Source: Pseudozyma flocculosa PF-1 (taxonomy: Eukaryota; Basidiomycota; Ustilaginomycetes; Ustilaginales; Ustilaginaceae). From it: a DNA stretch of 12,101 nt. Every line of letters starts with the position of its first letter. Position 1 is the first letter of the stretch. Shown here one piece after another: positions 8,078 through 12,101 of this stretch. The notes under the pieces were generated by a model. It worked only from the letters and a program-made list of their open reading frames with translations. It ran no database searches and was not told the origin of the DNA. A program made the translations under genes and the position numbers. Location: contig NW_006920883.1 of the NCBI RefSeq assembly GCF_000417875.1, positions 320,848 to 332,948 on the forward strand, written 5' to 3'.

Positions 8078-8117
8078 GCAAGCTCACGAGCAAGCAAGCT
8101 AAGCTCGAAAGCTTGCC
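8078..8117. repeat. AAGC-rich repeat with hairpin potential, copy 2
   Basis: GCAAGCTCACG at 8078-8088 repeats copy 1. It is followed by GCAAGCT (8094-8100) and its inverse AGCTTGC (8110-8116), which could form a 7-bp stem with a 9-nt loop. The order of the shared blocks differs between the copies, so this is not a simple duplication. Confidence 0.7.
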
Positions 8118-8763
8118 TGGCCGCGTGCTGCCTACCTGCTGCTCCGGATGTCTTCCGACGGGACGCCTCCGCTCGTTGCTGCTGCTGGTGACATGCTCAC
8201 GCGACCCGGTCGTCGAATCGAAGAATAAGCAGCAAGACTGATCGGCGGTGGCAAAGAAGAGGAGCATGCACATGGTCAGGTCGCTGCAGCGACGAGCTGG
8301 CCAGGGCTCAACAATAGCGCACACCGCCGTGCTTTTCCTCTCGTACGTAGAGAGCGGTGCGGGGTGGGAATCGGACGTCGCCGAGACGCAAGACGACAGC
8401 CACGCTCATCCCTGCCTCTTCTGGCCTGGCCCCCTGGCATCGCCGCTGTGCCGAGCTTTTGCTGCGAGGTTGCCACAGCAGGTACGAGGTAGGATCGTCT
8501 GGCCTGGCCTTGCTTGTTGCGAAGAGAAGGACGTGGCTGCTGACACGTTTTCCCCCGTCGTGACCACCATACGAGGCCAAGAGCTTCTCGCCCTGCTCGA
8601 GCGGGGAGGAGCGGGGCGCCGGAGCACGGTCGGTGGTTTCCATGAGCACCGGCAACCCACCCGCGAGCTCTAAAAAAATCGGACTCTGTCCACCTGGTGG
8701 CGCTGGGCCGGATCTCGACCCTGGATTTTTCCTGGGTGGCCTTGCCTGGGCGCGCTTCGAATT

Positions 8764-8793
8764 GCCTGCCTGCCAGCCTGCCAGCCAGCTGCC
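8764..8793. repeat. Degenerate GCCT/CCAG repeat tract
   Basis: Interleaved GCCT, GCCTGCCAGCC and CCAG units form a 30-bp imperfect tract. Similar units recur at 8952-8968 (CCGC x4) and 9111-9124 (CTGC x3.5), so the whole stretch is microsatellite-like. Confidence 0.75.
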
Positions 8794-8951
8794 TCCACCC
8801 CGGAAAGGGTCTGGCTTGCTGGTCCAGCCTGGCCTAGTTCTGCAGCGACCGATTCGCACCGTGCCTTGCCCGCCTGCCTGCGGAGCATCCAGGATCTGCA
8901 TCTGCAGCCGTGGCCCTGCCCTGCCCAACCCAACCCTGCCTGTCGGCCTGT

Positions 8952-8968
8952 CCGCCCGCCCGCCCGCC
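8952..8968. repeat. (CCGC)4 microsatellite
   Basis: Four perfect CCGC units in the intergenic tract upstream of the kinase. Confidence 0.8.
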
Positions 8969-9110
8969 TGGCTGTCCTGGCGGGCTCAGCCAAGCTACTG
9001 GCCAGCTTGCCCCACGCGGGTTGCGGTCCAGCCTGGACTGGCCATTCCTTATCTCTGTCTTGTCGACTTCCACCGCCGCCTCGCCTTCCCTCCCTTCCAC
9101 CAACCCCACC

Positions 9111-9124
9111 CTGCCTGCCTGCCT
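9111..9124. repeat. (CTGC)3.5 microsatellite
   Basis: Three and a half CTGC units inside the pyrimidine-rich stretch that may be the kinase core promoter or leader. Confidence 0.8.
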
Positions 9125-9220
9125 ATCTCCTCGTCTAGCCACCACGCCTCCTTATCGCCCGTACTCCGTCATCGCCAGGCTAGGGGACCGACGTGCTGAT
9201 AGTCGATCGCGAAGCAGCTG

Positions 9221-9234
9221 CAGCAGCAGCAGCA
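9221..9234. repeat. (CAG)4 microsatellite
   Basis: Four CAG units plus CA, preceded by GCAGCTG. It is noncoding in the present model. Confidence 0.8.
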
Positions 9235-9347
9235 TAGGCCACCAGCTCAGACCGCGGGCTCTACCGGCTGCAGCCCATCGTAACCTCCTCAGCAGGACCT
9301 CAAGAAAACTGCTCAGCTCGGGGCTACAGCCGATTTCAGCGCCCCTA

Positions 9348-9365
9348 TCCTGTCCTGTCCTGTCC
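9348..9365. repeat. (TCCTG)3 pentanucleotide repeat
   Basis: Three perfect TCCTG units followed by TCC, about 540 bp upstream of the kinase start codon. Confidence 0.8.
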
Positions 9366-9898
9366 GTCATCTTCCACTCCCAGCACCATCGCATTTGCAT
9401 TCGCCATCGCCACCACCCGCATACTCTCCGCATGCCACGCTCTGACCGTCCCTGATAAGCGCGACCCATAGCACAACCCCCCTTGGAGCCCGATTGGCCC
9501 TTGCTCGCCCACAGGCTCCTGCTTCGGGTCGACGCCAGCAGAAGTCTGGCGCCGCCGCTCCGCTCCTGACTGCAGCCACATCGCCTGCTCGTCGTTCAGC
9601 CTCCGAACGCCGCTTTTCGTTATCATCACAAGAAGAACGCTCGTCGACTCCTCACATGCCACGATACCACACGGACCACCCTTTCCGCCAGCACCAGCGG
9701 CACCGTAACTGGCAGCTCGCGCCTTGATAGCCTCGTCTTCACCTTCTCGACGTCACAGGCGGACATCCTGGCGAGAAGAATCTCTGCAATAGGTGCATCG
9801 CCCACCCCGTCCGCTCCCTCAACCCACCGCTCGCCGCACAGGAACGCCGTCCACGCCTGCCAGGTCGGCCGACTGCTGTGCGGCCCACCTGAACAGCA

Positions 9899-12101
9899 AT
9901 GGCGTCGGTCGGGCTGGGCTCTGCCCCTCCTGGCGCAGGGCAGCACGAAGAAAAGGCGGGGGACTTTACGTCTCCGTCAATTCCCTTTCCCTCCAATGCC
10001 CCATCTCCTGCATCGCCGTCGCCCACACTGCCATTGTCGCCGCTGGCACCACCCTCGCAGCCTGCATCTCAAAGAGGGTCCACAAGCCAGCTGCTCCAAC
10101 CCACATTGACCGCTAGCGGCAGCGGCGGCTCCTCTCGAGACCCGTCACGCGGACCGAGTCCGATTCGGAGGCTGCCGCGCCTCTCGTCGACCTCGCGCGC
10201 GACTTCGACCGCGACCAGCAACATCACGGCCACTGGCAGCTCGTTCAGCAGCATCGGCCTGCCCGACGCCGAGGCGGCAAGCGCGGCGCCCCTGGCTCAG
10301 GCTCGTCTCGCCACGTCGGCGCAGAGCCTGCGGGCACGCCAGGAGGAAGTCGATGCCTCGCCGCAGGGACGGCTCAAACCACCCACCCACAGCCGCAGCC
10401 AGTCGATCGGGCCCAAGCCTTCGACCAAGGTCGTCATGCTCCAGGTTGACCCGCAGCCCAGCGCCAATTCGGCTCGAAACAGGCCCGAAGCTCGGCGAAG
10501 CATCAGCCATCGACCGCCCTCGAGCCCATCACTCTCCGCCGATCGGACGGCCGCCGCACATAGGGCACAGCCAGAATCTTCGAGCAGCCGCAGGGCTCCA
10601 GCCGACGAGAGAGAGAGCCAGCGACTCAAGGCCGCTACCGCCGCCAAGCTGGCCGAGCAAGAGGCTTGGGAACGCACGCGCGGGGCTGGCAGCGACGTCC
10701 TCAGTCTGCTCGACGCTCCGAGGCGGCCGGAGGACCGCAGCGACGACTCGGGCGAATCCGGCGGTGGCGGCGGTGATGCCACGGCCGGCACCGCTCCTTC
10801 TTCGCGCAAGTCGTCGAGCGCCGGCAGCATCGCTATCTGCTCTGACGTAGCTGGCTCCGGGCAGCATCGACTAGGGATCAAACAAAGGACGCGCTCTCGG
10901 GACGACGCATGGGACGTTTGCGATCTTCTTCCGACCCTCGACGAGGTGCAGCGACGACAGCACGAGGTGAGTGGGACGCTCGAAGGGCGAACGACCGGTC
11001 CTTGCAGCCCCTCCCGTCGCGAATGTGGAAGGGCCATTGGCATTCACGCCTACCCGAGCGCAACGCTGACAAAATCTCTCGCCTTGCCTCCATCTGTTAA
11101 CCTTCTGCCCTCTTTCGCCCCCTCCGCTTCCCCTCCATCGCCGCGCCATCCTTTCCCGCTCCGCCAGCCGGTGCTCGTCTCGTCGGCCGACAAGCTGCTG
11201 AGCCGAGGCATCTCGGAATATACCCTCCTGCCTCGGATCCTCGGGCGCGGCAAGTTTTCCAGCGTCTTCCTCGCTTCGAAGCCATCGGGGCCCGGCGGCG
11301 CGCCGCAGCTCTACGCGGTCAAGCATACCCCGCTCTTCCCCCACCATCCCCTGATCGCCACGCGGCTGCTGCGCGAGCCCACGCTGTTGGCCGAGCTGCC
11401 GCCCCACCCGAACCTCGTCAACGTCAACGAGACGATCCGTACGCCCGGCCACTTCTACCTGGTCGAGGAGTACCTCGAGGGCTACGTGACGCTCGAAGCG
11501 CTGCTCTCGATGCGCACCGAACGGCCGCCTCCGCAGCTGCCCAGCCTGCCCACCGACATCGCCGACCGTGTCCTGGATCAGCTGCTGTCGGCCGTCCAGG
11601 CCATCCACCACCCGCTGCAGATCTGCCACCGCGACATCAAGCCCGAAAACATCCTCGTCCACCCGGACACGCTCCACCTCAAGCTGCTCGACTTTGGCCT
11701 GGCCACCCACTACAGCAGGAGCGAGCCCAAGCTGACGACGTGCTGCGGCAGCCCGGCCTTCCACTGCCCGGAGATTGTCACGGCGCTCCGCAATCCGCAG
11801 GGCGCGATCCGGTACTGGGGGCCCGAGGTCGACGCCTGGACCTGCGGCATCACGATGCTGCGCGTGCTGACGGGCGTGCGCTACCCGATCGGCGCCAGCC
11901 ACACCAGCGTCCGCTCCATGGCGAGCCGGGCGCAGCGGGCCGTGGCGACGATCCGCGACCCTACGCTGCGCACCCGCGTCGGCAAGCTGCTCGACGCCAA
12001 CGGCGAGCGGCGGATGCACAACTTCCGCGAGCTGGTCGACGCCATCGATCCTGGCCAGGCAGACGCTCCGCGCGGTCGCAAAGACTTCAAGAGCACCACC
12101 T
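9899..12101 (+). CDS. Serine/threonine protein kinase, 3'-truncated by the window end
   Basis: Exon 1 (9899-10966) and exon 2 (11168 to beyond 12101) give at least 667 residues. The ATG at 9899 is the first after an in-frame TGA at 9890 and has purine at -3 and G at +4. Residues 1-356 are a disordered Ser/Pro/Ala-rich arm with basic patches and a short charged helix at about 235-262. The kinase domain follows: glycine loop LGRGKFSSVF at 381-390, ATP-binding Lys408 in YAVKH, catalytic HRDIKPEN at 510-517, and metal-binding DFG at 531-533. The activation segment is CCGSPAFHCPE, with Cys556 where most kinases have the Ala of APE. GPEVDAWTCGI at 574-584 keeps the F-helix Asp578. All residues needed for catalysis are present, so it should be active. 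The loop resembles CAMK-type kinases, but the C-lobe after about 590 is atypical and I cannot assign a named family or substrate. Confidence 0.9.
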   Translation, partial: MASVGLGSAPPGAGQHEEKAGDFTSPSIPFPSNAPSPASPSPTLPLSPLAPPSQPASQRGSTSQLLQPTLTASGSGGSSRDPSRGPSPIRRLPRLSSTSRATSTATSNITATGSSFSSIGLPDAEAASAAPLAQARLATSAQSLRARQEEVDASPQGRLKPPTHSRSQSIGPKPSTKVVMLQVDPQPSANSARNRPEARRSISHRPPSSPSLSADRTAAAHRAQPESSSSRRAPADERESQRLKAATAAKLAEQEAWERTRGAGSDVLSLLDAPRRPEDRSDDSGESGGGGGDATAGTAPSSRKSSSAGSIAICSDVAGSGQHRLGIKQRTRSRDDAWDVCDLLPTLDEVQRRQHEVSGTLEGRTTGPCSPSRRECGRAIGIHAYPSATLTKSLALPPSVNLLPSFAPSASPPSPRHPFPLRQPVLVSSADKLLSRGISEYTLLPRILGRGKFSSVFLASKPSGPGGAPQLYAVKHTPLFPHHPLIATRLLREPTLLAELPPHPNLVNVNETIRTPGHFYLVEEYLEGYVTLEALLSMRTERPPPQLPSLPTDIADRVLDQLLSAVQAIHHPLQICHRDIKPENILVHPDTLHLKLLDFGLATHYSRSEPKLTTCCGSPAFHCPEIVTALRNPQGAIRYWGPEVDAWTCGITMLRVLTGVRYPIGASHTSVRSMASRAQRAVATIRDPTLRTRVGKLLDANGERRMHNFRELVDAIDPGQADAPRGRKDFKSTT
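10967..11167 (+). other. Intron of the kinase gene (201 nt, phase 0)
   Basis: The donor is GTGAGT at 10967 and the acceptor CCGCTCCGCCAG ends at 11167 after a long pyrimidine tract. Branch-point candidates are CTGAC at 11066-11070 and TTAAC at 11097-11101. Splicing joins LDEVQRRQHE to PVLVSSADKLLSRG just before the kinase domain. The unspliced frame meets a stop inside the intron. Confidence 0.88.

Larger units (their letters stand above)
7305..9898. other. 2.6-kb gene-poor, repeat-rich intergenic region
   Basis: No reading frame here shows a recognisable domain or extends into a spliced model that I can support; the longest frames translate to Pro/Arg/Ala-rich sequence driven by GC content. 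The left part should hold the ligase 3' UTR. From about 7690 to 9125 the DNA is rich in short CAGG, CCTGC and AAGC units. From about 9040 to 9170 the plus strand becomes pyrimidine-rich, like the leaders of the aldolase and ligase, so transcription of the kinase may begin near there with a long 5' UTR that could contain an intron. No tRNA-like T-loop or transposon end was seen. Confidence 0.6.

Noticed and set aside
7368..8102. 244-codon plus-strand frame in the intergenic region
   Set aside because: Composition is Pro/Arg/Ala/Ser noise with no motif, and it lies across short repeats. No flanking exon with plausible splice sites extends it.
8308..9199. Frames of about 190-206 codons on both strands (8308-8928 minus, 8633-9199 plus)
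   Set aside because: Both overlap the CCTGC-rich tract and translate to repeat-derived sequence. Neither shows a domain or a convincing start context.
9494..9727. 77-codon frame as a possible upstream exon of the kinase
   Set aside because: No donor and acceptor pair joins it cleanly to the kinase frame, and the ATG at 9899 already has good context after an in-frame stop.
10871..12019. 382-codon minus-strand reading frame opposite the kinase
   Set aside because: It crosses the kinase intron, has no recognisable motif, and the plus strand carries complete kinase signatures.
1..12101. tRNA, rRNA, CRISPR array, insertion sequence or transposon
   Set aside because: No T-loop consensus with acceptor stem, no spaced direct repeats, no terminal inverted or long terminal repeats and no transposase or reverse transcriptase motif were seen on either strand.

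Overview
The window looks like nuclear DNA of a GC-rich basidiomycete fungus, most likely a smut relative (Ustilaginomycotina). The genes have GT-AG introns of about 100-230 nt, third codon positions are strongly G/C, leaders are pyrimidine-rich, and the proteins are eukaryotic housekeeping families with basidiomycete-like features. The lineage is an inference from style; the eukaryotic nature is certain. There is no operon, CRISPR array, recognisable transposon, tRNA or rRNA.

Layout, left to right. (1) 1-252: promoter and CT-rich leader, with an 8-bp tandem repeat at the window edge. (2) 253-1498 (+): a two-exon DapA/HOGA-type aldolase. (3) 1499-1737: short tail-to-tail spacer. (4) 3402-1738 (-): a five-exon mitochondrial Mrp/NBP35-type P-loop ATPase of the Ind1/NUBPL family. 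Its CxxC cluster-binding motif is replaced by S-P-D-T. (5) 3403-3818: a 416-bp divergent promoter region. (6) 3819-7304 (+): a two-exon nuclear replicative DNA ligase I (Cdc9/LIG1) of 1127 residues, enlarged by three insertions in its catalytic core. (7) 7305-9898: about 2.6 kb without a credible gene, rich in short CCTGC, CAGG and AAGC repeats; it probably holds the ligase 3' end and a long promoter or leader for the next gene. (8) 9899 to beyond 12101 (+): a serine/threonine protein kinase with a long disordered N-terminus, cut by the window end.

The four genes do not form one pathway. The only shared regulation the sequence suggests is the head-to-head ATPase/ligase pair, and even that rests on spacing alone. 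I found no undescribed multi-gene system. The points most worth following are the missing CxxC in the Ind1-like protein, two MIU-like helices between the PIP box and the DNA-binding domain of the ligase, the large insertions in the ligase catalytic core, and the divergent C-lobe of the kinase. All exon models were built by hand from splice consensus, reading frame and remembered family patterns; no alignment or transcript data were available.
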